A stretch of 64,000 nt of DNA from Variovorax sp. OAS795 (GTDB taxonomy: Bacteria; Pseudomonadota; Gammaproteobacteria; Burkholderiales; Burkholderiaceae_C), in assembly GCF_040546685.1 (NCBI RefSeq), contig NZ_JBEPOH010000001.1:310001-374000 (forward strand), written 5' to 3'. The notes under the pieces are model-generated. The model was not told the origin of the DNA, made no database searches, and saw only the letters and a list, made by a program, of their open reading frames with translations. Numbering within the stretch: the stretch's first letter is position 1; the number at the start of each line of letters is the position of its first letter. This document shows, piece after piece, positions 46,373 to 55,412 of this stretch. Both the position numbers and the translations under genes were made by a program.

Positions 46373-47587
46373 ATGAAAATGCTCCGAACCCCTGCCCGCC
46401 AGCGCACGCCTCTATTCGCCACGTTGGCTGCCCTTGCGGTCATCAGCGGCGGCTCGACGGCGTGGGCGCAAAACTACCCTGTCACGCCGCAGCAGCGCGC
46501 CACGGCCCAGCAAACGGCCCAGAACGGCGTGCCGCTGAGCGAGCTGGCGCCCAACGCGCCGGACGAATACACGGTCAGGCCCGGCGACACGCTCTGGGGC
46601 ATCTCGCGCCTGTTCCTGCTGCGCCCGTGGCGCTGGCCGGAGCTCTGGGGCATGAACATCAGCGAGATCGCCAACCCGCACCGCATCTACCCGGGCCAGG
46701 TGCTTTACCTGGACAAGAGCGGCGGCCGCGCCCGCCTCACCCTGCGCCGCGGCATGGGCGGCAGTGCCGACGGCGGCACCATCAAGCTGTCGCCGCGCAC
46801 GCGCTTCGACTCGCTGGCCGGCATGGCGCTGCCCACGCTCAACCCGAGCGTCATCGAGCCTTTCCTCAGCGAGCCGATCGTGGTGGACGCCGACACACTG
46901 CAAGCGGCGCCGCGCATCGTCGCGGGCAACGACAGCCGCGTGCTGCTGTCGCGCGGCGACCGCGCCTATGCGCGCGGCAATGCCGATACGCCGCTGCTCG
47001 AGGCCCCGGGCCCGCTGCAGAATTTCCGGGTGTTCCGCACCGCCACGCCGCTGAAGGACCCGGGCACCGGCGAAATCCTCGGCTACGAGGCGCAGTACCT
47101 GGGCAAGGCCCAGCTCAAGCGCGGCGAATCGACCACGGTCGAGACCCAGAAGGACAAGGACGTCATCACGGTGGTGCCGGCCAGCCTGGACATCATCGCG
47201 GCGCGCGAGGAAATCCGCGCCGGCGACCGCCTGCTGCCTGAACCGCCGCGCCAGTTGCTCAGCTACGTGCCGCGCGCACCGTCCACGCAGGTCGAGGGCC
47301 GCATCATTTCGGTCTATGGCAACGCGGTTCAGTTCGCGGCCCAGAACCAGGTGGTGGCCATCAACAGGGGCACCCGCGACGGCATCGACAGCGGCCATGT
47401 GCTGGCCATCCTGAAGAATGGCGAAACCATTCTCGACCGGACCGGCGAGCGCAAGGAAACCATCAAGCTGCCGAATGAACGCATCGGCCTGCTGATGGTG
47501 TTCCGGACCTTCGAAAAAGTCTCGTACGCGCTGGTGCTCGAAATTACCGACACCCCGCGTGCCGGCGACTTCCTCGTCAATCCCTGA
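46373..47587 (+). CDS. LysM peptidoglycan-binding domain protein
   Basis: A 404-residue exported protein. A signal peptide (PLFATLAALAVISGGSTAWAQN) precedes a LysM domain at residues about 65-115 (YTVRPGDTLWGISRLFLLRPWRWPELWGMN, with IYPGQVLYL). The remainder is a long beta-rich region of unknown fold (residues about 120-404). It is commonly encoded just before dprA in Burkholderiales, as here, 18 bases upstream. LysM places it in the periplasm on peptidoglycan. Confidence 0.9.
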   Translation: MKMLRTPARQRTPLFATLAALAVISGGSTAWAQNYPVTPQQRATAQQTAQNGVPLSELAPNAPDEYTVRPGDTLWGISRLFLLRPWRWPELWGMNISEIANPHRIYPGQVLYLDKSGGRARLTLRRGMGGSADGGTIKLSPRTRFDSLAGMALPTLNPSVIEPFLSEPIVVDADTLQAAPRIVAGNDSRVLLSRGDRAYARGNADTPLLEAPGPLQNFRVFRTATPLKDPGTGEILGYEAQYLGKAQLKRGESTTVETQKDKDVITVVPASLDIIAAREEIRAGDRLLPEPPRQLLSYVPRAPSTQVEGRIISVYGNAVQFAAQNQVVAINRGTRDGIDSGHVLAILKNGETILDRTGERKETIKLPNERIGLLMVFRTFEKVSYALVLEITDTPRAGDFLVNP

Positions 47588-47605
47588 CGCTTTTCCCGCT
47601 GTCGT

Positions 47606-48766
47606 TTGGAACGCGCAGAACTCGCAGGCTGGCTGCGGCTTTCACTGACGCCGGGCATCGGCGACGGCGGCGCGCGCCGGCTGCTGGCGGCCTTCGGCCT
47701 GCCAGAGAAAATCTTTGCGCAGGGCGCAGCGGCGCTGCGGCAAGTCGTCTCGCCGGCACAGGCCGAGGCCTTGCAGCAGGCACCCCATGGCCTGCAGGCC
47801 CAGGTCGACCAGACCTGGCAATGGCTGCAACCCGCCGCCGATGACAGCGCCGCCACCCGCCGCCTGGTGACGCTGGGCGATGCGGGCTATCCCGCGTCGC
47901 TGCTCGAGATGGCCGACCCGCCGCTGATGCTCTACGTGCTCGGCGCCGCGGCCTTCGACCTGACGCAGCTCGAACACAGCATAGCCGTGGTGGGCAGCCG
48001 CAACCCCACGCCGCAGGGCGCGGCCAATGCCCGCGCCTTCGGGCGGGCACTGGGCGAAGCGGGCTTGCCGGTGGTGTCGGGGCTGGCGCTGGGCGTCGAC
48101 GGCGCCGCGCACCAGGGCGCGCTCGACGCAGTCGGCCAGACGCCGCGGCTTGCCACCGTGGCGGTGGTGGGAACCGGCCTGGACCGCGTCTATCCCGCGC
48201 GGCACCGCGACCTCGCGCACCGCATCATGTCGAACGGCCTGATCGTGAGCGAACTGCCGCTCGGCACGCCCCCGCTCACGCAGAATTTCCCGAAGCGCAA
48301 CCGCCTGATCGCCGGCCTGGCGCGCGGCACGCTGGTGGTCGAGGCGGCGCTGCAATCGGGCTCGCTCATCACCGCGCGGCTCACCTCGGAACAGGGCAAG
48401 GAAGTGTTCGCCATTCCCGGGTCGATCCATTCGCCGCAATCGCGCGGCTGCCATGCACTGATCCGGCAGGGCGCGAAACTGGTCGAGTCGGTGAACGACA
48501 TCCTCGAAGAGTTGCCTGCCTTGCGCAGCGCGGGCGGCGCGTCTGCGGGTCTTTTCGGGAACGAGGGCGACGGCAACGCGGAGTCCGCCACGCCGGAGAA
48601 CCCGCTGCTCGAGGCGATCGGCTTCGACCCCGTGAGCCTCGATGCACTGAGCGCGCGCACCGGCTGGAGCGCCGCGGCGCTGCAGGCCAAGATGCTCGAA
48701 CTCGAGCTCGACGGCCATGTCGCGCGGCTGCCCGGCGGCCTGTTTCAAAGAGCGGCGGCGGCGTAG
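47606..48766 (+). CDS. dprA: DNA-processing protein DprA
   Basis: A 386-residue protein that loads RecA on incoming single-stranded DNA in natural transformation. It starts at TTG. It shows SLTPGIGDGGARRLLAAFGLP (HhH-like N-terminus), Rossmann core IAVVGSRNPTPQGAANA, VVSGLALGVDGAAHQGAL, PKRNRLIAGLARGTLVVEAALQSGSLITARLTSEQGKEVFAIPG, and a C-terminal winged-helix domain (LEAIGFDPVSLDALSARTG). It sits between the LysM gene and smg, the usual Burkholderiales order. Confidence 0.95.
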   Translation: MERAELAGWLRLSLTPGIGDGGARRLLAAFGLPEKIFAQGAAALRQVVSPAQAEALQQAPHGLQAQVDQTWQWLQPAADDSAATRRLVTLGDAGYPASLLEMADPPLMLYVLGAAAFDLTQLEHSIAVVGSRNPTPQGAANARAFGRALGEAGLPVVSGLALGVDGAAHQGALDAVGQTPRLATVAVVGTGLDRVYPARHRDLAHRIMSNGLIVSELPLGTPPLTQNFPKRNRLIAGLARGTLVVEAALQSGSLITARLTSEQGKEVFAIPGSIHSPQSRGCHALIRQGAKLVESVNDILEELPALRSAGGASAGLFGNEGDGNAESATPENPLLEAIGFDPVSLDALSARTGWSAAALQAKMLELELDGHVARLPGGLFQRAAAA

Positions 48767-48839
48767 GCACTCGCAGCGAATTGCACGCACAGCGTGCGAA
48801 GCCGGTGGACGGGCGACCCGCTTCGGCTATATTGGGCCC

Positions 48840-49358
48840 ATGTTCGAAGTGCTCGTGTTTGTCTACGAAAACTATTGGCGCGGCGATGCCTGTCCCGAAC
48901 CCGAACAACTGGGCCGCAAGCTCAGCGCACACGGCTTCGAGGCGGAGGAAATCCGCGATGCACTGCAATGGCTCGACGGGCTGAGCCTGGCGACCCAGGG
49001 CCTGCAGTTCGAGCGAAGTCCCACGGATGCGGCGGTGGCCACGGTCACGCTGCAGGGCGCGCCGGAGCCGGCGCTGCCGCAATCGGCCAATGCCATGCGG
49101 GTCTATTCGCAGGCCGAGCAGGAGCACCTGGGCGCCGACTGCCTCGGCTTCATCCGCTTTCTCGAGTCGTCGGACGTGCTGTCCTGCGGCTTGCGCGAGG
49201 TCGTCATCGAACGCGCCATGGCGGCGCCGGGCGACCCGGTCGCGCTGGACGAGCTCAAGATCATCGTGTTGATGGTTCACTGGAGCACGGGCATCGAGCC
49301 CGACGCGCTGGTGCTCGATGAACTCTGCGAAAGCCGCGAGGGCCGCCTGGCCCATTAG
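48840..49358 (+). CDS. smg: Smg family protein (DUF494)
   Basis: A 172-residue protein: MFEVLVFVYENYWRGDACPEPEQLGRKLSAHGF at the start, QSANAMRVYSQAEQEHLGADCLGFIRFLES in the middle and DELKIIVLMVHWSTG at the C-terminus, the Smg signature. Function is unknown, though it is persistently found next to dprA, as here. The start is ATG at 48840; it lies 73 bases after dprA. The usual topA does not follow; DUF1631 on the other strand does. Confidence 0.92.
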   Translation: MFEVLVFVYENYWRGDACPEPEQLGRKLSAHGFEAEEIRDALQWLDGLSLATQGLQFERSPTDAAVATVTLQGAPEPALPQSANAMRVYSQAEQEHLGADCLGFIRFLESSDVLSCGLREVVIERAMAAPGDPVALDELKIIVLMVHWSTGIEPDALVLDELCESREGRLAH

Positions 49359-49376
49359 CCTGGCTGGCCGGACAGG

Positions 49377-51728
49377 CTAGTTCAGCAGCCGCTCCGGATT
49401 CGCATCGAGCTTGGCCAGCGCCTCGCGCGTGGCGCGCACGGTCAAGGTCTCTTCCTCGGCGGGCACCAGCAGGCCGGCCTGAAGGTAGTTGGCCAGCCGG
49501 CCGACCTGGATTAGGAAGCTGCGGCCGTCGGCGGTTGCAAACAGGTGCAGCTGCTTGCGGTCGCTGCGCCAGACGAACTGCACCTGGCTCACGCGCTCGT
49601 TGTGGTCGAGCATGAACCAGTTGCCCACTTCCAGTTCGTGGGCCCAGGCCAGCATGTCCTCGGCCGGGGCGCCGCCGGCGATATCGGCCACGACCTCGAT
49701 CGAGGCCGCATCCACGCCCAGCAGCAGTTCGATGCTGTTCGCGTCGAGCGGCAGGCTGGAGGCACTGCCGTCGTCGCTGACGAAATCTTCCAGGTGCGCC
49801 AGGTGCGCGGCCATGGCTTCGATCTTGGCTGCCGGAATGGCTTCGGTCTTGGACAGGAAGGCATCGGACAAGGTCGCGCCGATGGTCTTGATGTGGGCCT
49901 CCTGCGGTTCGTCGATGACACCGAGCAGGTTCATGCCCAGGCGCAGGCGCTGCAACAGCTGCGGCAGGTCCTGGATCACGCGCGTGCGGTCCGCGCGGTT
50001 GGGCTTTGCGCTCGCGGCCCACACCAGTTCGGACGCCACGCGCTTGAGCATGACGGTCTGCTCGCCCTGCGCGCCGTAGCGCAAGGCGGCAATCGCCAGC
50101 ACCTCGGCCCAGACCTTGAACAGGAACTCGCGGATCTCGTCGCGCACCGGCATGTCGTTGAGCATCTTGCGCAGCTCGATGGTGTACTGGATCGCCATCG
50201 TCTCCTTTTGCTCGACCTGCTGCGCCACGCTCATGACGCGCTGGGTGGCGTCGCTCTGCGTGAGATAGCGGTTCAGGAACGCGACGAACTCGTCGAACAC
50301 CAGCTTGAACACGCGCTGCCCGGTTTCCGGGTATTGCTCGATCACCTGCACCACGCGCCGGATCTCGCCCTCGAGCGCACTGCCCGAGATCGCCGCCGCA
50401 TCGAAACCCATCACGCAGGAGCCCATGCGGTCGATCAGCATGCGCGCGGGGTGCTGCAGCGTGCCGAAGAATTCGGGTTCGGCGATGGCCACCCGCAGCA
50501 CGGGCATCTGCAGCCGCGCAAACCAGACGCGCGCCGAAAACGGAATGCGCTCCTCGGCAAGGATGGCCTGGAACATGAGCGCCACGATCTCGACCGTGGC
50601 CTTGTCGGCGGTGGTGGGCGCCCTTTTCTTAAGCTCGGCGCTGCGCCGCCGCAGGTCGACCGATGCCTGCTGGATGATGGTGGCCTGCTCTTCGGAGCCC
50701 TCCATGTACTGCGTGGCGGCCATCCGGTAGGCAGCCTCGGCCTCGGCGATGACGTTGGCAAAGGTCTTGGACGCGGCACGGGAAGTGGCGCCGCCGGCAC
50801 CGGCATCCTGCACCCGGCCGTCCAGTCCTGTCGTCGTTGGCGAGGAGGAGACGTTGGAGAGGTCCGCGCCGATGCGGGCCGCAACGAAGCGCTTCAGGCT
50901 CAGGAGCGCGGTCTGCGCGCGCTGGCGCGCCACCAGGAGCGGCGAGCCGCCGGTGGTCGCGGCGGGCCCGGTAGCGCCGGAAGCCCGCGGCTGCGAGGGC
51001 GCCTCGAAGGCTTGCCGCTGCACGGCGCCGGTGGTGTTCACCGACGCCGGGACCGTCGACGGTCCGCTGCCTGAAGCGCCGGTTCGCCGGACGAAGCTCT
51101 TGAGATCGATCTCCGGCATCACGTCCCTGGAAATCAGGAAGGCGTTGGCATCTTCGTAGGCTTTGACGATCACGCCCACGAGCAGCTGCTGAACGGTGTC
51201 CTGCACGCGCGCCCAGAGCGTGCGGCTCAGGCCGGCCGCCAGCCACTGGTCGACCAGCAGCTTGGCCAGCGTTTCGGGCCGGAGCACGTCATGGGCGTCC
51301 AGTTCGCTGGAGCCCTCCAGATGCTGGATGCGCAGCCGCAGGTCGCTGAGCTCGAAGCTGGCCTTGTCGTGGATCACCTGTGCCAGCCGCGACGAAAGAA
51401 TGCTGCTTTCCATCGCGTCGTCGTCGATGAGCTCCAGCCGCAGCTTGGCGTTCGACGACATGCCCGCCGTGGTGGACACGGTGTCGATCGATTTGCGCCA
51501 GCCGGTCTGCGCGAGCGCCACCCAATGCGAAGCCTGGCCCTGGAAAGCGACGAAGTCGTCGCGGCTCTCCTGCATGGCGCGGGCATTGCTCATTTCCGAA
51601 GCCTGTTGCGTCAGGCGGTCCCGGATGGCTTGTGCCAGCGGGGCGATCACGCCCCCGGTTGCCAGGACGAAACGCTCGCGCGTCTCGCGTGCGAGCTGCA
51701 GGGAAGAGGCGGACCGCGCAATGCTCAT
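49377..51728 (-). CDS. DUF1631 family protein
   Basis: A 783-residue, largely helical soluble protein. It matches the DUF1631 family of Burkholderiales: KLRLELIDDDAMESSILSSRLAQVIHDKASFELSDLRLRI and VVRVIEQYPETGQRVFKLVFDEF-like segments, with low-complexity Ser/Thr/Pro linkers near residues 240-300. The C-terminal ELEVGNWFMLDHNERVSQVQFVWRSDRKQLHLF resembles a PilZ-like beta barrel, which would bind cyclic di-GMP, but its signature residues cannot be confirmed by eye. MSIARSA is preferred over an upstream ATG; no strong ribosome-binding site is seen. Confidence 0.87.
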   Translation of the reverse strand: MSIARSASSLQLARETRERFVLATGGVIAPLAQAIRDRLTQQASEMSNARAMQESRDDFVAFQGQASHWVALAQTGWRKSIDTVSTTAGMSSNAKLRLELIDDDAMESSILSSRLAQVIHDKASFELSDLRLRIQHLEGSSELDAHDVLRPETLAKLLVDQWLAAGLSRTLWARVQDTVQQLLVGVIVKAYEDANAFLISRDVMPEIDLKSFVRRTGASGSGPSTVPASVNTTGAVQRQAFEAPSQPRASGATGPAATTGGSPLLVARQRAQTALLSLKRFVAARIGADLSNVSSSPTTTGLDGRVQDAGAGGATSRAASKTFANVIAEAEAAYRMAATQYMEGSEEQATIIQQASVDLRRRSAELKKRAPTTADKATVEIVALMFQAILAEERIPFSARVWFARLQMPVLRVAIAEPEFFGTLQHPARMLIDRMGSCVMGFDAAAISGSALEGEIRRVVQVIEQYPETGQRVFKLVFDEFVAFLNRYLTQSDATQRVMSVAQQVEQKETMAIQYTIELRKMLNDMPVRDEIREFLFKVWAEVLAIAALRYGAQGEQTVMLKRVASELVWAASAKPNRADRTRVIQDLPQLLQRLRLGMNLLGVIDEPQEAHIKTIGATLSDAFLSKTEAIPAAKIEAMAAHLAHLEDFVSDDGSASSLPLDANSIELLLGVDAASIEVVADIAGGAPAEDMLAWAHELEVGNWFMLDHNERVSQVQFVWRSDRKQLHLFATADGRSFLIQVGRLANYLQAGLLVPAEEETLTVRATREALAKLDANPERLLN

Positions 51729-51866
51729 TGAAGGATCGGGAAGACCTGGGGGGCTCTGTGGGTTGGCAATGACCGAGAGCTTGCATCGGGAAACGCAACC
51801 GCACAAGTGTGCATTACCTTCGGCATTCTCGCTGGTCCCCGCCGCGCTCTTCTGCGATCCCCGGCT

Positions 51867-52820
51867 TCAGACCACCGCGCCCGCGTTCGGGTCGTCCGGA
51901 CCGCCGTCGCGCTTGACCGGGCCCTTGACCAGATCCTCGCGCTTGACGCCCAGCCACATCGCGATGGCCGCCGCCACGAAGGCCGACGAGTAGATGCCGA
52001 AGCAGATGCCGATGGTCAGTGCGAGCGCGAAGTAGTGCAGCGTCGGACCGCCGAAGAAGAACATCGAGAGCACCACCAGCTGGGTGGATCCGTGCGTGAT
52101 GATGGTCCGGCTGATGGTCGAGGTGATGGCGTTGTCGATGATTTCGACGGTGTTCATCTTGCGGTATCGGCGGAAATTCTCGCGCACCCGGTCGAAGATC
52201 ACGACCGACTCGTTGACCGAATAGCCCAGCACCGCCAGCACGGCTGCCAGCACCGCCAGCGAGAACTCCCACTGGAAGAAGGCGAAGAACCCCAGGATGA
52301 TGATCACGTCGTGCAGGTTGGCCAGCACCGTGGCCACGGCGAACTTCCATTCGAAGCGGAACGCCAGGTAGATCATGATGCCCACCACCACCATGCCCAG
52401 CGCCTTGAGGCCGTTGGTGGTGAGCTCGTCGCCCACCTGCGGACCGACCACCTCGATGCCGCGCTGCGTGGCCGACGGGTCGACCGCCTTGAGAGCCTGC
52501 ATCACTTGCGCGCTCTGCTGGTCGGAGTTCATGCCCTTCTGGGCCGGCAGGCGGATCTGAACGTCGCGCGAAGTGCCGTAGCTCTGCACCTGCACGTCCG
52601 GATAGCCGAGCTTGCCGACAGCCTCGCGCACCTTGCCGATGTCGGCGGACTGCTGGTAGGCCACTTCCATCACGGTGCCGCCCGTGAACTCGACCGACAG
52701 GTGCAGCCCGCGGTGCAGCAGGAAGAACACCGCCAGCGCGAAGGTGACGAAAGAGATGATGTTCAGCACCAGCGCGTGGCGCATGAACGGGATGGTCTTG
52801 TGGATGCGGAAGAATTCCAT
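51867..52820 (-). CDS. secF: Protein translocase subunit SecF
   Basis: A 317-residue inner membrane protein with one N-terminal and five C-terminal helices, part of the SecDF-YajC complex that uses proton motive force to pull proteins across the Sec channel. It has LSVEFTGGTVMEV, GPQVGDELTTNGLKALGMVVVGIMIYLAFRFEWKFAVATVLANLHDVI, SVNESVVIFDRVREN and ITHGSTQLVVLSMFFFGG. It follows secD by 18 bases. Confidence 0.97.
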   Translation of the reverse strand: MEFFRIHKTIPFMRHALVLNIISFVTFALAVFFLLHRGLHLSVEFTGGTVMEVAYQQSADIGKVREAVGKLGYPDVQVQSYGTSRDVQIRLPAQKGMNSDQQSAQVMQALKAVDPSATQRGIEVVGPQVGDELTTNGLKALGMVVVGIMIYLAFRFEWKFAVATVLANLHDVIIILGFFAFFQWEFSLAVLAAVLAVLGYSVNESVVIFDRVRENFRRYRKMNTVEIIDNAITSTISRTIITHGSTQLVVLSMFFFGGPTLHYFALALTIGICFGIYSSAFVAAAIAMWLGVKREDLVKGPVKRDGGPDDPNAGAVV

Positions 52821-52838
52821 GGCGCTTGTCCTTGACCT

Positions 52839-54722
52839 TTACTTGCCTTCGGCCACGGCGGTGCCGTCGGTCTTGGGACGCCAGACCGTGCCGATCGACA
52901 CCGTCTTGAGCTTTTTCTTCTGGCCGTACCAGAAGTTGACGAGGCCGCGCGAGAAGAACACGGCGGAGAACATCGAGGTGACGATGCCGATGCAGTGCAC
53001 CACCGCGAAGCCGCGGATCGGCCCGGAGCCGAAGGCCAGCAAGGCGATGCCGGCGATCAGCGTGGTCACGTTGGAGTCCAGGATCGTGCCCCAGGCGCGG
53101 TCGTAGCCGGCATGGATGGCGGCCTGCGGCGAGGCGCCGTTGCGCAGTTCTTCGCGCACGCGCTCGTTGATCAGCACGTTGGAGTCGATCGCCACGCCGA
53201 TGGCCAGCGCCATGGCGGCGATGCCGGGCAGCGTGAGCGTGGCCTGCAGCATCGAGAGAATGGCCACCAGCAGCATCAGGTTGACGGCCAGCGCGATGGA
53301 CGAGAACAGGCCGAACAGCGCGTAGTAGGCGCACATGAACACCATGATGGCCAGGAAGCCATACATCACGCTCTTGAAGCCCTTCTCGATGTTGTCGGCG
53401 CCCAGGCTCGGGCCGATGGTGCGTTCCTGGATGATTTCCATCGGTGCGGCCAGCGAGCCGGCGCGCAGCAGCAGCGCGAGGTCGGCGGCTTCGGCCACAT
53501 TCATCGAACCCGAGATCTGGAAGCGGTTGCCGAGCTCGCCGTTGATCGACGGGGCCGTGAGCACTTCGCCCTTGCCCTTCTCGAAGATCAGCATGGCCAT
53601 GCGCTTCTTGAAGTTCTCGCGGCTCACGTCGCGCATGATGCGGCCGCCCTTGGCGTCCATGGTCAAGTCGACCTTGGGCTGGTTGCTCTGCTGGTCGAAG
53701 CCGGGCTGCGCATCGGTGAGGTTCTCGCCGGTGACCAGCACCTGCTTCTTCACGATCACCGGGCGGCCGTTGCGCTCGAGGAATTTCTCCGAGCCGAAGG
53801 GCACCGGCCCGCCGCTCAGTTCGGCCGCGCGGCCTTCGGGGCTTTCGTCCACCAGGCGCATTTCGAGCGTGGCGGTGCGCCCGAGGATGTCCTTGGCCTT
53901 GGCGGTGTCCTGCACGCCGGGCAGCTGCACCACGATGCGGTCGAGTCCCTGCTGCTGGATCACCGGCTCGGCCACGCCGAGTTCGTTGATCCGGTTGTGC
54001 AGGGTGGTGATGTTCTGCTTCAGGGCCGCGTCCTGCAGCCGGCGCGCGGCCTCGGGCTTGATGGTGGCCGTGAGGCGCCAGAGGTTGCCTTCCTGGCTGT
54101 CGGTGGTGGAGAGATCCGGGAACTGGTCCTGGATCAGCTGCTTGGCCGACTGCAGTGCGGCGGCGTCGCGGAACGACACCTCGATGGCCTGGCCGTTGCG
54201 GTTCACCGAGGTGCCGCGGATGCCCTTGTCGCGGAAGGTGGTGCGCAGGTCGCCCGCGAACGATTCCGCCTTCTTGTCGATGGCGCCCTTCATGTCGACC
54301 TGCAGCAGGAAGTCGACCCCGCCGCGCAGGTCGAGGCCCAGGTACATCGGGAACGCATGAAGCGCCGTCAGCCACGACGGGGAGCGCGACACCAGGTTCA
54401 GCGCCACCACGTACGACGGGTCCGCCGGATCGGGCACCAGCGCGCGCTGCACCGCATCGCGCGCCTTCAGCTGCTCGTCGGTGCTGGCGAAGCGCGCGCG
54501 CAGCGAACCGCCTTCGAGGGTGAACAGGTCGGGCGTGACCCCGGCTGTCTTCAGCGCCTCCTCGACCCGGCTCTGGGTGGCGGCGTCGACCTTGACGGTC
54601 GACTTGGCCGCGGAGACCTGCACCGCAGGCGCCTCGCCGAAGAAATTGGGCAGGGAATAGATCAACCCCACAAGCAGCACGATCACGATGATCGCGTACT
54701 TCCAGACCGGGTAACGGTTCAT
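52839..54722 (-). CDS. secD: Protein translocase subunit SecD
   Basis: A 627-residue membrane protein: an N-terminal helix (WKYAIIVIVLLVGLIYSLPNFF), the large periplasmic P1 domain with DLRGGVDFLLQVDM and ELGVAEPVIQQQGLDRIVVQLPGVQD, then five helices with ANIEKGFKSVMYGFLAIM, MALAIGVAIDSNVLINERVREELRNG and VTTLIAGIALLAFG. The order yajC, secD, secF with short gaps indicates one operon. Confidence 0.98.
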   Translation of the reverse strand: MNRYPVWKYAIIVIVLLVGLIYSLPNFFGEAPAVQVSAAKSTVKVDAATQSRVEEALKTAGVTPDLFTLEGGSLRARFASTDEQLKARDAVQRALVPDPADPSYVVALNLVSRSPSWLTALHAFPMYLGLDLRGGVDFLLQVDMKGAIDKKAESFAGDLRTTFRDKGIRGTSVNRNGQAIEVSFRDAAALQSAKQLIQDQFPDLSTTDSQEGNLWRLTATIKPEAARRLQDAALKQNITTLHNRINELGVAEPVIQQQGLDRIVVQLPGVQDTAKAKDILGRTATLEMRLVDESPEGRAAELSGGPVPFGSEKFLERNGRPVIVKKQVLVTGENLTDAQPGFDQQSNQPKVDLTMDAKGGRIMRDVSRENFKKRMAMLIFEKGKGEVLTAPSINGELGNRFQISGSMNVAEAADLALLLRAGSLAAPMEIIQERTIGPSLGADNIEKGFKSVMYGFLAIMVFMCAYYALFGLFSSIALAVNLMLLVAILSMLQATLTLPGIAAMALAIGVAIDSNVLINERVREELRNGASPQAAIHAGYDRAWGTILDSNVTTLIAGIALLAFGSGPIRGFAVVHCIGIVTSMFSAVFFSRGLVNFWYGQKKKLKTVSIGTVWRPKTDGTAVAEGK

Positions 54723-54804
54723 GAGAAAGCGCTTTTAGAAACGGGACACCGCGTGACCTGGGGCCTTGCGCCGCGAAGCGCAAGGCCGGCCGCGCCTTGG
54801 TTGG

Positions 54805-55140
54805 TTACTGCTTGACGGCGCCCTTGGGCAGGACCTGGACCACAGCGCTGCGCTGGATCTTGATCTCCACGCCATTGGCGATTTCAAGGCCGAGGTACTG
54901 GTCGCCCAGCGAGGTGATCTTGCCGAGGACGCCGCCGGCCGTCGCCACTTCATCGCCCTTGGCCAGCGCTTCGATCATGGCGCGGGCTTCCTTCTGGCGC
55001 TTCATCTGCGGACGGATCATGACGAAATACAGCACCACGAACATCAGCACCAGGGGCAGCATGCTGCCCAGCGAGGACAACATGTCGCCACCACCGGAAG
55101 CAGCGGGCGCGGTTTGGGCGAAAGCAGAGGAAATGAACAA
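54805..55140 (-). CDS. yajC: Preprotein translocase subunit YajC
   Basis: A 111-residue single-span membrane protein: PLVLMFVVLYFVMIRPQMKRQKEARAMIEALAKGDEVATAGGVLGKITSLGDQYLGLEIANGVEIKIQRSAVVQVLPKG, which is diagnostic. First gene of the yajC-secD-secF operon, 82 bases before secD. The 272 bases upstream to 55412 hold no gene, only GC-rich inverted repeats (around 55184-55206 and 55327-55350) without U-tracts. Confidence 0.97.
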   Translation of the reverse strand: MFISSAFAQTAPAASGGGDMLSSLGSMLPLVLMFVVLYFVMIRPQMKRQKEARAMIEALAKGDEVATAGGVLGKITSLGDQYLGLEIANGVEIKIQRSAVVQVLPKGAVKQ

Positions 55141-55412
55141 GAGAGTCTCCAGCAGAGAGAAGAGGAATGTCAGAAGCGCGAGCCGGGCCCGCGGTTCCGC
55201 GGCCCCGTGAAAAAGGCCGCGAGCCAGAGCGCGGCGCGGCGTGGGCCACGCACGGCAGCGGGCATTGTATTCGTGGCAAGGCCCTGCCCCGTGCGCTTAT
55301 CCGGCGCCGGGGACAGGGCTTTCCAGGCAAGCCGGCCGCGGCTGGCTTGCTCTGCTTTGAATAGCAGCCCCGCGAGCGGGCGAGCCGCCAGAGGCCGGGC
55401 CGCCCGCGAAAC

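Noticed and set aside
55327..55350. Inverted repeat GCAAGCC...GGCTTGC downstream of the oxidoreductase as a terminator
   Set aside because: Seven-base stem but no U-tract on either strand; left unassigned.
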